35,792 bases of DNA. It comes from a virus. Position 1 is the stretch's first letter. The number at the start of each line of letters is the position of its first letter. Positions 14,344 to 22,328 of the stretch are shown here, piece by piece. The stretch covers positions 1-35,792 of IMG/VR virus record IMGVR_UViG_3300019888_000013; one strand, given 5' to 3'. Under the pieces are notes generated by a model that was not told the DNA's origin, searched no databases, and saw only the letters and a program-made list of their open reading frames with translations. The translations under genes and the position numbers were made by a program.

Positions 14344-15357
14344 TCAGGGCACAGGGCGCAGAAACTCACCCCAGATGCTAACTGATTCCGCATCGTAATT
14401 TGCGAGACCTTCAACGTTGGCCTGCCTCAAATTAGAACGATTGAAAGCCAATTCCATTCCCGCCATTACGCTCTCTGAGCTCGTCGGATCAACCTGCGAT
14501 TGCCAAGTCGTCCACGAGATTTCTTTGCTCACGACCACCGGGACGTCGTTCATCACCGCGTCGGCCGTTACCACGTTGAATGTCTCGCTGAACGCCACTT
14601 GCAGGCTAACGTCCATGTGACGAAGGACGTGAATGAACTCTTCCCTCGTCACCCAGGGATAGACGACCAATTTGTGCTGAGGAAACTGCTCGAACATTTC
14701 CTGAATGTTCTTAAGGATCGGCGACCCGCCGCACTCGATTCGGGCGTTGTTGATATGAAAATGAAGTTTTTTATTCTTTTCGTCGGCGTAGCGAATCGCG
14801 GCTACGGCCTGTAAAAGTTGATTCTTCAACGGCCGGATCGCCCCGAAGCAACCCACGTTGAGCCTGTTCTTGTGCTTCTTGTGACGTTTCCTCGAATGAA
14901 AGTTCGACGGATAATAGTTGGGCAAATAAATCACGTCTGAATTCGTCAGGGCCGCGAACTCCTGGTTCGTCCTACGATCGTTGCAGCTTACCCGAACATT
15001 CGGAAATTGCGGGTAACGCAACAGCCAATCCATTGCGATCCCCTCCAGGCTGACGAAGGGCAAAGCAGAGTGATTGCGTACGATCCATTGAACGTTGGGA
15101 TGCAGCCGATGCAGAACCTCGAACTTTTCAGGCACGACCCAAAGGGCCTCGATGAACACCACGTCGGGCTTGAATTTTCTGACCTCGCGATCGATGTCGT
15201 TGTTATCCGTAACCACGACGAGCTTGCTCGGAATATCGAGCACATCGTTCACCATGTCGGAGCTGAACCTGGCGGAATTGTAAAGCCCGCTCGACATCGT
15301 CGAGTATCCTCGATTTCCATACAGACCTTGTTTTTTGACGATGAAGAGCGTGCGCAT
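14344..15357 (-). CDS. Glycosyltransferase, GT-B fold
   Basis: 337 residues; TTGACT lies 16 nt before the ATG. The two Rossmann-like halves are visible: FKPDVVFIEALWVVP in the first, and LNVGCFGAIRPLKNQ followed by FSETFNVVTADAVMNDVPVV in the second. The latter is the sugar-nucleotide binding segment of GT1/GT4-type enzymes. No signal or membrane segment is present. Such genes in phage structural modules may glycosylate virion proteins or change host surface sugars. Sugar donor and acceptor cannot be read from sequence. Confidence 0.8.
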   Translation of the reverse strand: MRTLFIVKKQGLYGNRGYSTMSSGLYNSARFSSDMVNDVLDIPSKLVVVTDNNDIDREVRKFKPDVVFIEALWVVPEKFEVLHRLHPNVQWIVRNHSALPFVSLEGIAMDWLLRYPQFPNVRVSCNDRRTNQEFAALTNSDVIYLPNYYPSNFHSRKRHKKHKNRLNVGCFGAIRPLKNQLLQAVAAIRYADEKNKKLHFHINNARIECGGSPILKNIQEMFEQFPQHKLVVYPWVTREEFIHVLRHMDVSLQVAFSETFNVVTADAVMNDVPVVVSKEISWTTWQSQVDPTSSESVMAGMELAFNRSNLRQANVEGLANYDAESVSIWGEFLRPVP

Positions 15358-15388
15358 TGCGCTCGCGCCATAAAGTCAATGCGTCGGA

Positions 15389-16177
15389 TTACGCAGCGCT
15401 GCGCAACTTTTTTGTCTCAGCTCTCACCGCGAATTCGAGATTCTTGATCGCCCGTTCCCGTCCGATCCGTTTCGCTTCGTTGAGTGCCGTGCCGTTAAGA
15501 ATCTGGTCCGCGTAGGGCACGCGGTTTTGGATCGTGAGCTCTGGATTCTCATCTGTGCCGCCGTGGAACGCGGCGCCGTATCCATGCGCTCTTCGTGTAA
15601 TCCAGTTCGCGGTGATGCCGCCTTCCTCGCGTAATCCGCGCGGTGTCCCGCCGATCGCGCGAACGATATCCGCGAAGCCGCCTTTCCCGGTTCCGACATG
15701 GCTCTGCTCTTCAGCGACATATTTCGCCAGCGCTTTCGGATTCGTAACAATGATCGTCGGCTTTTGACTGTCCGGAACTCGACCATTGGTCTTGTTCCGA
15801 GCTGATTTATGCGCAGCTCCTCCGTCGAATGGCTGCAGCTTTGCGCCGCGCAGGCTGCTTCCGTATTTATCGAGGATCGATTGCGCTCGATCGATCTGAC
15901 CCTTCTTGTAAGCGCTCCAGAATGCTCCGCGCCTGTTCGACGGAAGAGATTCGAACGCTTTGCCTGGGGTGGCGTAAACTTTCGATATATCGCGCGCCAC
16001 CGCCTTTTCGCCGGCCGCTTTCGCGTCCGCGCCGGTGCCGAACGGCTGTGCTGCTCGCGCACAATTCGTCGCGACCACGCGACCCATCATGTCGAGGGTA
16101 TCGCGCAGCGGTCGATGCAGCACGTTGCTGAGAGCGTTAATCTTCGCGATCGCTTTGCTAAGATCAACCTTGGCCAT
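15389..16177 (-). CDS. Putative minor tail or virion morphogenesis protein
   Basis: 262 residues from the ATG giving MAKVDLSKAI; an ATG 18 nt upstream (16195) is possible. Residues 1-55 are helical (LRDTLDMMGRVVATNCARA), in the way HK97 gp10-like tail proteins begin. The middle has NRRGAFWSAYKKGQIDRA and a C-terminal segment with ITRRAHGYGAAFHGGTDENP. No family is firmly recognised; position after the tail chaperone genes supports a tail role. It overlaps the previous gene by 14 bp. Confidence 0.55.
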   Translation of the reverse strand: MAKVDLSKAIAKINALSNVLHRPLRDTLDMMGRVVATNCARAAQPFGTGADAKAAGEKAVARDISKVYATPGKAFESLPSNRRGAFWSAYKKGQIDRAQSILDKYGSSLRGAKLQPFDGGAAHKSARNKTNGRVPDSQKPTIIVTNPKALAKYVAEEQSHVGTGKGGFADIVRAIGGTPRGLREEGGITANWITRRAHGYGAAFHGGTDENPELTIQNRVPYADQILNGTALNEAKRIGRERAIKNLEFAVRAETKKLRSAA

Positions 16178-16364
16178 CTTTAGATATCCATTCATCTCCA
16201 GGGAAGTTAGCTGGGAGCACCCGGAGTCGGGCGGTTTCGAGGATGAGCATGGCGCGGATGGCGGCGCCTTCGATGGTCTCGGCTTCGACGGTGCAAATGT
16301 CTAGATATTCCACAGGCGAATTCAGGTATTTCTTAGGAAGCCGCTTTTGAATTAGAAAAAGCAT
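16164..16364 (-). CDS. Small tail-region protein, possible readthrough extension
   Basis: 66 residues starting MLFLIQKRLPKKYLNSPVEY. It begins 3 nt after the stop of the previous gene and in the same frame (TGA TCT ATG), so readthrough of one UGA would fuse the two. Tail assembly chaperones often make a short and an extended form, normally by frameshifting. Independent translation is the simpler reading. Confidence 0.55.
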   Translation of the reverse strand: MLFLIQKRLPKKYLNSPVEYLDICTVEAETIEGAAIRAMLILETARLRVLPANFPGDEWISKDGQG

Positions 16365-16367
16365 AGA

Positions 16368-17021
16368 TCAGAAAACATTCGTGGTTGCTCTCTCTGCTTT
16401 GCGAGTTTCGATGACCTTATCCGTCACGTAATTAACGAACCTGTCACGCAACGGATTAAAATATGCGAGCTCGGGATCGTTCGAGCGATGGATTTTCCGG
16501 AGATATTGAAACAACCGCGGCATCGGCAGATCTAGAATCGCGTCATCGCTCCAGCCGTAAGAGATAGCCAACTGATGCACCATAGATGCCGCAAAACTCG
16601 TGTCAGGCTTTTGGCAGTTTGATTTCGACGAGCCCGGTGGTCTATCGATCAACATCCGGTCGAGAAATCGCGTGATCGATCGGACGGACGTGCGGAACGG
16701 CAGATCGCTGATGCTGGCGACGAATTCCTTTCGAGCGTCGGTAGATGCTCTCCGGTCGTAGTCCGGCGAGAGACGCCAGAGAATTTGCGCGACGTGCTCT
16801 GGACCCACATTGCCACCCACCAGGAAAGGCGAGCGAACCGCGCACAACTGAATGAACATGCGCAGGGTTAGCTGCCGAACTTCAATCTTGCGCTTGGAAC
16901 CGAATCGCAGTTCCTCGGTTAGCCCAAGAAAAGCAAAGTCGCGCCAGTAATCTTCTAATCTCTCCGCTCGCGAGAACCAGCCGTCGGTGATTCGTTTTGA
17001 GAGGGATTCCAGGTCGGTCAT
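16368..17021 (-). CDS. Putative tail assembly chaperone
   Basis: 217 helical residues. CTGACA lies 17 nt before the ATG, and CATCGCG/CGCGATG forms a 7-bp inverted repeat whose last three bases are the start codon complement. The segment MVHQLAISYGWSDDAILDLP resembles the pattern of phage tail assembly chaperones. Together with its position between the tail tube candidate and the tape measure, this supports the call. Residues 100-130 (FRTSVRSITRFLDRML) are unassigned. Confidence 0.55.
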   Translation of the reverse strand: MTDLESLSKRITDGWFSRAERLEDYWRDFAFLGLTEELRFGSKRKIEVRQLTLRMFIQLCAVRSPFLVGGNVGPEHVAQILWRLSPDYDRRASTDARKEFVASISDLPFRTSVRSITRFLDRMLIDRPPGSSKSNCQKPDTSFAASMVHQLAISYGWSDDAILDLPMPRLFQYLRKIHRSNDPELAYFNPLRDRFVNYVTDKVIETRKAERATTNVF

Positions 17022-17044
17022 CGCGCCTTTTCACGCGATGTCAG
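17022..17044 (-). promoter_or_regulatory. TGAC box and hairpin before 16368-17021
   Basis: On the minus strand CTGACA, then TCGCG-N8-CGCG with the right arm touching the ATG. AAGG lies within the loop, 6 nt from the start. Confidence 0.5.
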
Positions 17045-17048
17045 CGGC

Positions 17049-17405
17049 TTAGACCGGGTTCAGTATTTCGGTGATCTCCATCTTGAGCTTGTGAATCTCG
17101 TTTTGTTTCTGCGGCGCAGAAACGTTCGTGATCACAAACTGCTTGGGACTGCCGCGAAAATCCATTGTCACTGCCGACTGTCCCTCGGGAACGGGAGTCG
17201 TGTTGCTGGCGAGCTGCAAAGTCATTTTGCCCTTGATCAAATCCTGAATATAAACGCCGCCATTCGGGACGTTGATCTCGTTCCTGCGATAAATCGCAGT
17301 CGATTTTTCTTCGAACTCGATATCCTCGGCGACGTACTCCGTGCCGTTGATGGTGACGACCTGACTGCCGAACGGGATGTTACCGTCATTAAAGACTAAA
17401 GGCAT
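17049..17405 (-). CDS. Putative major tail tube protein
   Basis: 118 residues, beta-rich and acidic: VVTINGTEYVAEDIEFEEKS, GGVYIQDLIKGKMTLQLA, then QFVITNVSAPQKQNEIHKLK. A small beta-sandwich protein just upstream of the chaperone gene fits a tail tube subunit, but it is shorter than most, so the call is positional. TTGACA stands 16 nt before the ATG, and GCGAC-GCC-GTCGC fills most of the gap. Confidence 0.5.
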   Translation of the reverse strand: MPLVFNDGNIPFGSQVVTINGTEYVAEDIEFEEKSTAIYRRNEINVPNGGVYIQDLIKGKMTLQLASNTTPVPEGQSAVTMDFRGSPKQFVITNVSAPQKQNEIHKLKMEITEILNPV

Positions 17406-17427
17406 AGCGACGGCGTCGCGTTGTCAA
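17406..17427 (-). promoter_or_regulatory. TGAC box and hairpin before 17049-17405
   Basis: Minus-strand TTGACA lies inside the odd palindrome GCGTTGACAACGC. GCGAC-GCC-GTCGC then follows and ends one base before the ATG. No purine-rich Shine-Dalgarno sequence is present. Confidence 0.6.
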
Positions 17428-17429
17428 CG

Positions 17430-17912
17430 CTATAGCGGCCAGGCGTCGGCTCGGACTTGGAAGATGATATCGAACGGAAGCTTGGACCAATCGAGGTTAA
17501 GCGTGTGATCGACGCCGCGGGTCAGGCCCGGTTCACGCTTCGATTCTTCGAGGAGCAAAACCGCATGGTATTGCAGAACAGTCTGCACGGGATCGAGCAT
17601 GAAATTGATCGCCGCGGTGCGGATCTGGCTCAGGATCGGCGCCTGCTGATCGCTGTTAAGTCCGCGCTGGGTCCAGATCTGATGCACAAGGCGGCCTTCC
17701 CAGGCATCGAAGTAAAGCTGTCCGTTGTTATGGTTGAACCGATGCCCGGTCGGGTCGGCATGGTCTAGGAAAACGTCGATCCAGGGCGTGGTCTTGCTGG
17801 CATCCGAAAATTCAACGAACGCATTTAGCCCGAGATCGTTCAGGATCCCAGCCCACGCGGGCAGGATCAGTTCTTCGTAAGCGAAGAGCGTGGCAATATC
17901 AGGCGCGGACAT
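17430..17912 (-). CDS. Putative tail terminator or completion protein
   Basis: 160 residues. The mix of helices and strands (LILPAWAGILNDLGLNAFVE, then a QLYFDAWEGRLVHQIWTQRG strand pair, then a helix with ILSQIRTAAINFML) and the position between head-tail genes and the tube candidate fit a tail terminator. The sequence itself does not prove it. CTGACA stands 13 nt before the ATG. Confidence 0.5.
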   Translation of the reverse strand: MSAPDIATLFAYEELILPAWAGILNDLGLNAFVEFSDASKTTPWIDVFLDHADPTGHRFNHNNGQLYFDAWEGRLVHQIWTQRGLNSDQQAPILSQIRTAAINFMLDPVQTVLQYHAVLLLEESKREPGLTRGVDHTLNLDWSKLPFDIIFQVRADAWPL

Positions 17913-17931
17913 AGCCAGCGCGCTGTGTCAG
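17913..17931 (-). promoter_or_regulatory. TGAC box and palindrome before 17430-17912
   Basis: GCGCTG-ACA-CAGCGC overlaps the box, and AGCGCGCT follows. Together they fill the 13-nt spacer up to the start codon. Confidence 0.55.
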
Positions 17932-17935
17932 CGCC

Positions 17936-18289
17936 TTACGCTTCAATCAAGAGAAATTCGACTTCGACCGCGGCCGTGTTAGCCAACGCATAAACGTTGG
18001 CGTGCTGCCAGGGTCCGGTGGTGCCTTCTCCGGGAAGAAGTTTGACCGAATAAACTCCAGTAGAGCCGCCGAGCTGGACGGAATTCACCGTGTCGTTGTT
18101 GCGCACCGACATATATCCAATCGTCCCGATATCGCCCTTGTGGAGGACAGTTTCGGTCGTTGCGATGCTCGCTACGCCGGCCTCGTATTTGTCGCCGGTC
18201 TGGTTGGAAGCAAAAGTGGTCGAGAGGCTCGCTGATGCCGGGCTTTTCGCGTAGCGCAGCGTGGTGGTGATCTTAATTTCTTGTGCCAT
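17936..18289 (-). CDS. Beta-rich virion protein, paralogue of 11985-12338
   Basis: 117 residues from the ATG giving MAQEI; an upstream GTG would add three residues. TTGACA lies 17 nt before the ATG. Segments shared with the inverted copy are listed there; identity by eye is roughly 30%. A small tail or head-tail accessory protein is plausible. Two copies of equal length in opposite orientation suggest duplication with inversion and then divergence. Confidence 0.75.
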   Translation of the reverse strand: MAQEIKITTTLRYAKSPASASLSTTFASNQTGDKYEAGVASIATTETVLHKGDIGTIGYMSVRNNDTVNSVQLGGSTGVYSVKLLPGEGTTGPWQHANVYALANTAAVEVEFLLIEA

Positions 18290-18417
18290 GGTGGCCACAA
18301 GCCGACTGTCAACGAGCGTCCACTTGTCCGACCTGCTTCTAGCATCACGCGCCGGAAAAATTCCTGACGCATGTTGAAAGGCAACATCTGACTAATTGTT
18401 GGTGTTATCTGGTTCAT
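18172..18417 (-). CDS. Doubtful reading frame, possible gene remnant
   Basis: An ATG with GAGGG upstream opens MNQITPTISQMLPFNMRQEF, which looks protein-like for about 40 residues. It then becomes arginine-rich where it overlaps the well-supported paralogue gene in another frame. It may be the start of a truncated gene. Confidence 0.2.
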   Translation of the reverse strand: MNQITPTISQMLPFNMRQEFFRRVMLEAGRTSGRSLTVGLWPPWHKKLRSPPRCATRKARHQRASRPLLLPTRPATNTRPA

Positions 18418-18440
18418 AAAAACCCTCGTTTTTACGCCGG

Positions 18441-18764
18441 TTATTTGCTCTTGGTCAGCGTCATCCGCACGATCGGCGTGACCGGGTTGGCATCAATGGT
18501 GATAACCTTGAACATGAGGCCATTAACCTCGACGATCGCATCCTGTTGATCGATCCCGATAAAGTCCGCGAAATCGTCGTCCATCATATCGACAGCGGCA
18601 GTGGCTTCTTCGAAAAACCCGGACACAGGATACTCGAGCTTTTTCTCGAACCTGGTCGGGACGCAGGTATGCTCAACGCCGTTGAAAATAATCGGAATCC
18701 CGGCCAGCTCGAGCAAAAGGGCGAAAGCTTCCTTGCCCGAGTCGTAAACTTCCGTGTCGTCCAT
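18441..18764 (-). CDS. Putative head-tail joining protein, 107 aa
   Basis: The product begins with a helix (SGKEAFALLLELAGIPIIFN). A beta-rich core follows (EHTCVPTRFEKKLEYPVSGF, then DAIVEVNGLMFKVITI) and ends with VRMTLTKSK. Size, fold pattern and location between capsid and tail genes resemble gpFII-type joining proteins. No certain homology. TTGACT is 16 nt before the ATG, and CCCGC-GACT-GCGGG abuts the start codon. Confidence 0.5.
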   Translation of the reverse strand: MDDTEVYDSGKEAFALLLELAGIPIIFNGVEHTCVPTRFEKKLEYPVSGFFEEATAAVDMMDDDFADFIGIDQQDAIVEVNGLMFKVITIDANPVTPIVRMTLTKSK

Positions 18765-18786
18765 CCCGCAGTCGCGGGACAGTCAA
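18765..18786 (-). promoter_or_regulatory. TGAC box and hairpin before 18441-18764
   Basis: TTGACT, then CCCGC-N4-GCGGG ending exactly at the ATG. This is the clearest case of a stem directly at the start codon. Confidence 0.6.
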
Positions 18787-18790
18787 GGCG

Positions 18791-19204
18791 TCAGCCAAAT
18801 CTAACCTGGGTAGGCGAATCGGACTCGGCTAGGTCCAGGAACTTCTTCAACTTCGCCGGCGCCAGGATCCTAGCGGCCACGTCCCGGCAGGATTTGACTG
18901 GCTTCCAAAGAACCACTCGCTCAAACAGCGTTCCGAACGCCGGTTTTCCAATAGCGTTTTCGAGCTGCTCAATCGCCTCTGGCTTTGGAGCAATTCTCGC
19001 CACCGGATAGATCACCAGGGCGCGGTCGCGCCCGTTGCTGCCGAAATATTCGCCCGGACCTTTCTTCACCAGAATGGTCTTGATCTCGGCCATCCGAACC
19101 TGGTCGCGCTTCATCCGAGCATCGAGCGTAGCGCCTTCGTCCACGATTTCTGCGATCGCGCTCGCGCGCGCAGGCTTTTCCAAAGTCGCTGGCATCTTCG
19201 TCAC
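18791..19204 (-). CDS. Hypothetical protein of the head-tail region, 137 aa
   Basis: GTG start overlapping the previous stop (GTGA). The N-terminal half is a charged helix pair (RASAIAEIVDEGATLDARMK, then VRMAEIKTILVKK); then GEYFGSNGRDRALVIYP and a helical end. No domain is recognised. Confidence 0.6.
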   Translation of the reverse strand: MTKMPATLEKPARASAIAEIVDEGATLDARMKRDQVRMAEIKTILVKKGPGEYFGSNGRDRALVIYPVARIAPKPEAIEQLENAIGKPAFGTLFERVVLWKPVKSCRDVAARILAPAKLKKFLDLAESDSPTQVRFG

Positions 19205-19338
19205 CGAATCAGTAAGGCGAGCATGTAAAGAGCAAGCCCAAGGGCTACCAAATTGACGCGCGCATTGATGCCTATCGTGGCCAAGACGAAGCTCACAAAT
19301 GCGCAGATGATCAGCAAATTGTTGATTCCTAAAACCAT
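19201..19338 (-). CDS. Small two-helix membrane protein, 45 aa
   Basis: Two hydrophobic helices (NNLLIICAFVSFVLATIG and LVALGLALYMLALLI) separated by INARVN. TTGACG lies 15 nt before the ATG within TGCGTTGACGCA, and the stop overlaps the next start (GTGA). A membrane peptide in the middle of structural genes is odd; a superinfection-exclusion or lysis-related role is possible but unproven. Confidence 0.55.
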   Translation of the reverse strand: MVLGINNLLIICAFVSFVLATIGINARVNLVALGLALYMLALLIR

Positions 19339-19363
19339 ATAACCTTAGAATTGCGTCAACGCA

Positions 19364-20800
19364 TCAGATGCGAACCAGCCAACAGCGTCCCTTGGTCTCG
19401 AAGGCGTCGCCATAGAGCCGGGTCACAGCTTTCCAGACGCCGGCCTCGTCGATATCGTGCCCGCAAAGGATCCCTCCCGGCTTAACTTTCGGGAGCCACG
19501 CCATGATATCTTGTTTCACTGCCTCAAAGGAGTGATCGCCATCGATAAAAACCGCGTCGATCGATTCGTCTGAGAAATCCTTAGCCGCTTCCACGCTCGG
19601 TTTGGAATGGATCTGCACGTCCACGCCGAGCGCGGCCATGTTCGCCCGAAACGCTTTCTCGACGTTCCCGCCGTGGGCCGACAGATGCAGCCGGTGCTCT
19701 TCGTTCGCCGGCTCACCGCAAAACGTATCGACAACGTGAAGAGCAGGGAGCACGGAGTTCGGAGTTTGGAGTTCGGAGCAGAAAGAGGACATCGCGGCGA
19801 TCGAGCGGCCCAACCAGCATCCTATCTCCACAAATTTTCCGCCATCCGGGATCTGCTGAGCAATCTCGCGATACAAATCCTCGTAATCGAACCAGCCGTG
19901 GATCTCGCGCCAGGTTTTGATGTGCGAATCCGTCCGGGCCACCTGGCCGGGCCCGAACCTGTATTCTTTCTGGCCGACGTGTCCGAGCGCAATCCTGGTA
20001 TCGACCATGATTTTATAGCCCAGCTTGCGCGCGCGCTCGCAAAAAAACCAATCCTCGCTGATCCATTCCCTAATCGGGAATCCATCCGGGTCTTTCGGAA
20101 CAAACGGTGAGGGCGATTCCAACGCGGAGAATTCTCCCGTCACAACTCCGCTCGGAAAAAAGTCCCATTCAATTCGCTGGCCTCCGGCGTCGCTTCCATG
20201 GTTGTGATATCGCAGCGCCATGCCGCGGATCTCTTCTCCGGTAACTGGATGCAGCGTCAGGCTGCCTTCTTTCATCGCGATAAGGACTTCGCGCTTAACC
20301 GCCATGAATCCGCGGCCGCACCTTCGCACTTCTGCCAGCCCGTTCTCATCGGGTTCAGGCGCTTTATCGAACGTCGCCAGGCACGGCGTCGGCGAGCTCG
20401 TGTCCTCTTTCTTCGGGTAAATTCCGTAAACCAACGGCAGATCATGTCCGAGCAATCGGTCCACGTCAGCGCGGGTGAACCGGATATCGGCGTCGATGTT
20501 GATCCAAACGTCGCAATCGCTTTCCAGAAACTTGTTGGCGATAAAATTCATCCCGCGGTTCGCGTGGCTATCGCTCGCCCGGAGCATGTGCGCTTTGCGC
20601 CCGCCAAACGCGACTGCGTGATCGATCATAAACGACGCCATCACTTGGCCGTTCCCGTTGTCTAAGAGCGGTAAATAGATTTTCGGATTAGTAGGCTCTT
20701 CCTCTAATCGATCGGACGCCTCCGATCGCGCCGCTACATGCTCAGCTTCTTCGAAGCTTTTAATTTGTGTTTCCAAGGGAGGGCCGCGCGACCCTATCAC
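19364..20800 (-). CDS. Glycosyltransferase-methyltransferase fusion
   Basis: 478 residues. The N-terminal part (about 40-300) resembles a GT-A glycosyltransferase: VWINIDADIRF supplies the DxD motif, followed by RCGRGFMAVKREVL and WISEDWFFCERARKLGY. The C-terminal part (about 325-478) is a class I SAM methyltransferase of the Methyltransf_24 type: KFVEIGCWLGRSIA (motif I), LHVVDTFCG, AVFIDGDHSFEAVKQDI and VKPGGILCGHDI. Both domains probably build or decorate a glycan on virion or host surface. The GTG start lacks support; a TTG at 20776 is an alternative. A repeat-derived insert lies near 19745-19785. Confidence 0.8.
   Translation of the reverse strand: MIGSRGPPLETQIKSFEEAEHVAARSEASDRLEEEPTNPKIYLPLLDNGNGQVMASFMIDHAVAFGGRKAHMLRASDSHANRGMNFIANKFLESDCDVWINIDADIRFTRADVDRLLGHDLPLVYGIYPKKEDTSSPTPCLATFDKAPEPDENGLAEVRRCGRGFMAVKREVLIAMKEGSLTLHPVTGEEIRGMALRYHNHGSDAGGQRIEWDFFPSGVVTGEFSALESPSPFVPKDPDGFPIREWISEDWFFCERARKLGYKIMVDTRIALGHVGQKEYRFGPGQVARTDSHIKTWREIHGWFDYEDLYREIAQQIPDGGKFVEIGCWLGRSIAAMSSFCSELQTPNSVLPALHVVDTFCGEPANEEHRLHLSAHGGNVEKAFRANMAALGVDVQIHSKPSVEAAKDFSDESIDAVFIDGDHSFEAVKQDIMAWLPKVKPGGILCGHDIDEAGVWKAVTRLYGDAFETKGRCWLVRI
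19745..19785. repeat. Short GGAGTT(C/T) direct repeat inside a gene
   Basis: Near-repeats of CGGAGTT/TGGAGTT occur about every 8-9 bp within the methyltransferase domain and encode SELQTPNSVL between motif I and the next strand. The low-complexity character differs from the surrounding code. Confidence 0.5.
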
Positions 20801-20823
20801 CTAAAACAAAAACGCGCATCCTG

Positions 20824-21633
20824 TTATTGCGCATTAACAGTGATCGTTGCGGTCGCGCAGGATCCCAGTGAATTCGCTGGAAGGCTCTGTGATTTGATCG
20901 CGTGACCTTGCGGTCCGACCGTGGTGACAATCGTTTTGAAGCCAGCTTCATTCCATATTCCTTGTGCCCGGCGTAATTTCATGCCGATGAAATTTGGGAC
21001 CACGCATTGAGGCGGAATTGGCGTTGGTGTAGGAGTTGGTGATGGCGAAGCGGAAGGAGTCGGTGAAGGCGTTGAAGTCGGCGAAGGTGTTGGCGAAGGC
21101 GTTGGTGTCGGAGTTGGAGTCGGAGCCGGTGTCGGAGTTGGCGAAGGCGTTGGACTTGGGCTCGGCGTTGGCGTTGGCGTTGGCGGCGGCGGTGAAGGCG
21201 AAGGAGTCGGTGACGGTGTTGCTGTTGGCGTCGGAGAAGGGGCGAAATCAATCCGTAAACAATTCGAGGGCCCGATTTCCTGCGTCCCGTCCCACCCAAC
21301 TACCGTGACCCCGAACGCGACCAGGTAGGCGTCGGTGTCCTGGCTCCAATCAACGGTGATCGATCCAGTGAGCGAACCGCCGTTACCCACGTCAATCATG
21401 TTGTCCAAGCGGGCCGCGCTGCCCACGCCCATATCGACACATCCGGTAGTGCCGGGAGTGCATGGAACTCCGTTCTTCATCCACAATTCTTGGCTTTGGA
21501 AGAAACCCCAATAAAGTCGATAATCGAAAACGCTCGGGTCAGTGCTCGCGTCCCAATCGAAACTGTAAATCGTGGTCGCTCTGGAGACGAGCGCGACGAA
21601 AAAAATAAGAAGAATGAAAACACGCAACCGCAT
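20824..21633 (-). CDS. Secreted PASTA-domain protein with Pro/Thr linker
   Basis: 269 residues from the ATG giving [19 protein letters not shown], a good signal peptide; a longer start at 21675 would put 14 residues before it. TTGACC is 15 nt before this ATG. After cleavage a beta-rich domain (about 20-135, with [10 protein letters not shown] and [10 protein letters not shown]) precedes about 70 residues of PTPTPSP linker and a C-terminal PASTA domain ([20 protein letters not shown] to the end). PASTA domains bind peptidoglycan. A secreted wall-binding protein inside the virion operon suggests lysogenic conversion, exclusion or wall docking. Confidence 0.75.
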   Translation of the reverse strand: MRLRVFILLIFFVALVSRATTIYSFDWDASTDPSVFDYRLYWGFFQSQELWMKNGVPCTPGTTGCVDMGVGSAARLDNMIDVGNGGSLTGSITVDWSQDTDAYLVAFGVTVVGWDGTQEIGPSNCLRIDFAPSPTPTATPSPTPSPSPPPPTPTPTPSPSPTPSPTPTPAPTPTPTPTPSPTPSPTSTPSPTPSASPSPTPTPTPIPPQCVVPNFIGMKLRRAQGIWNEAGFKTIVTTVGPQGHAIKSQSLPANSLGSCATATITVNAQ

Positions 21634-21710
21634 CGAAAGCGGAGGTGGGGTCAACCAAAAAAACGCGCGAAGCATTTCTACTCGCGCGTTCTCGAGGAGG
21701 GAACTAAAAA

Positions 21711-22103
21711 TTAACTAATCCGCAGTGAGCCTACCGCCTGGACCGAAACCGGGAACGCCGGCGAGTTTCCGCCGGTGATGATTACGCGAGCGAACAAATA
21801 TCGGTTCTGCGCGCGCGGATCGATCGCGATCGTGCTCACGGTCGCTGCGTTATTTCCCGGTGAAACGTAACTTTTGCCGGAAATGTCCGCGGCGTTCGAA
21901 GCGTTATTGGTCGCGCTGTCCTGCATCTTAATCTGGAAGGTGGAAGCCGCGTCGCCAACGGTCGGAGCGCCGATATCCACAACGATCGCAAGGCGGCCGT
22001 CATAGACCGACAGATCGAGGCCTGTGCTGGCAGCGTTATTGGTCGCGCGCGAAGCAGCAGCGAGCATACTGGTTTGGGTGAGTGTTTCGGGTTGTAGTAT
22101 CAT
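21711..22103 (-). CDS. Capsid decoration-like protein, 130 aa
   Basis: 130 residues, beta-rich, with [30 protein letters not shown], and a final [17 protein letters not shown] strand set. This pattern (LAIVxD, xVKxQxS, RYxRAxxxxGG) is one I associate with small virion proteins encoded next to capsid genes. It lies 6 bp after the previous stop, two genes after the capsid. Confidence 0.6.
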   Translation of the reverse strand: MILQPETLTQTSMLAAASRATNNAASTGLDLSVYDGRLAIVVDIGAPTVGDAASTFQIKMQDSATNNASNAADISGKSYVSPGNNAATVSTIAIDPRAQNRYLFARVIITGGNSPAFPVSVQAVGSLRIS

Positions 22104-22109
22104 AAAGTT

Positions 22110-22328
22110 TTACGCTGCGTGGACGGGTTCTTTCCGGGTTTTCTCGAGTTTAAGCTGGTCTTTGGTGGCGCGGTCGTATTCGACTGCGCGCTTTACTTCC
22201 CTAAGCAGCGTCAGCGTTTCCTTGTCGATCTCGACCACTTCGCCAGCGTAAACTGGGGTGCCCTCGATCCAGGTGTCTTGCACGATCAAGGTCTTTATCG
22301 TCTCGACTGCTTGCTGCCGCTTAAACAT
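22110..22328 (-). CDS. Hypothetical protein next to capsid, 72 aa
   Basis: 72 residues. The ATG shares one base with the capsid stop (TAATG), indicating coupling. It has VQDTWIEGTPVYAGEVVEID, a small beta barrel-like stretch, then a charged helix with KRAVEYDRATKDQLK. Function unknown. Confidence 0.6.
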   Translation of the reverse strand: MFKRQQAVETIKTLIVQDTWIEGTPVYAGEVVEIDKETLTLLREVKRAVEYDRATKDQLKLEKTRKEPVHAA

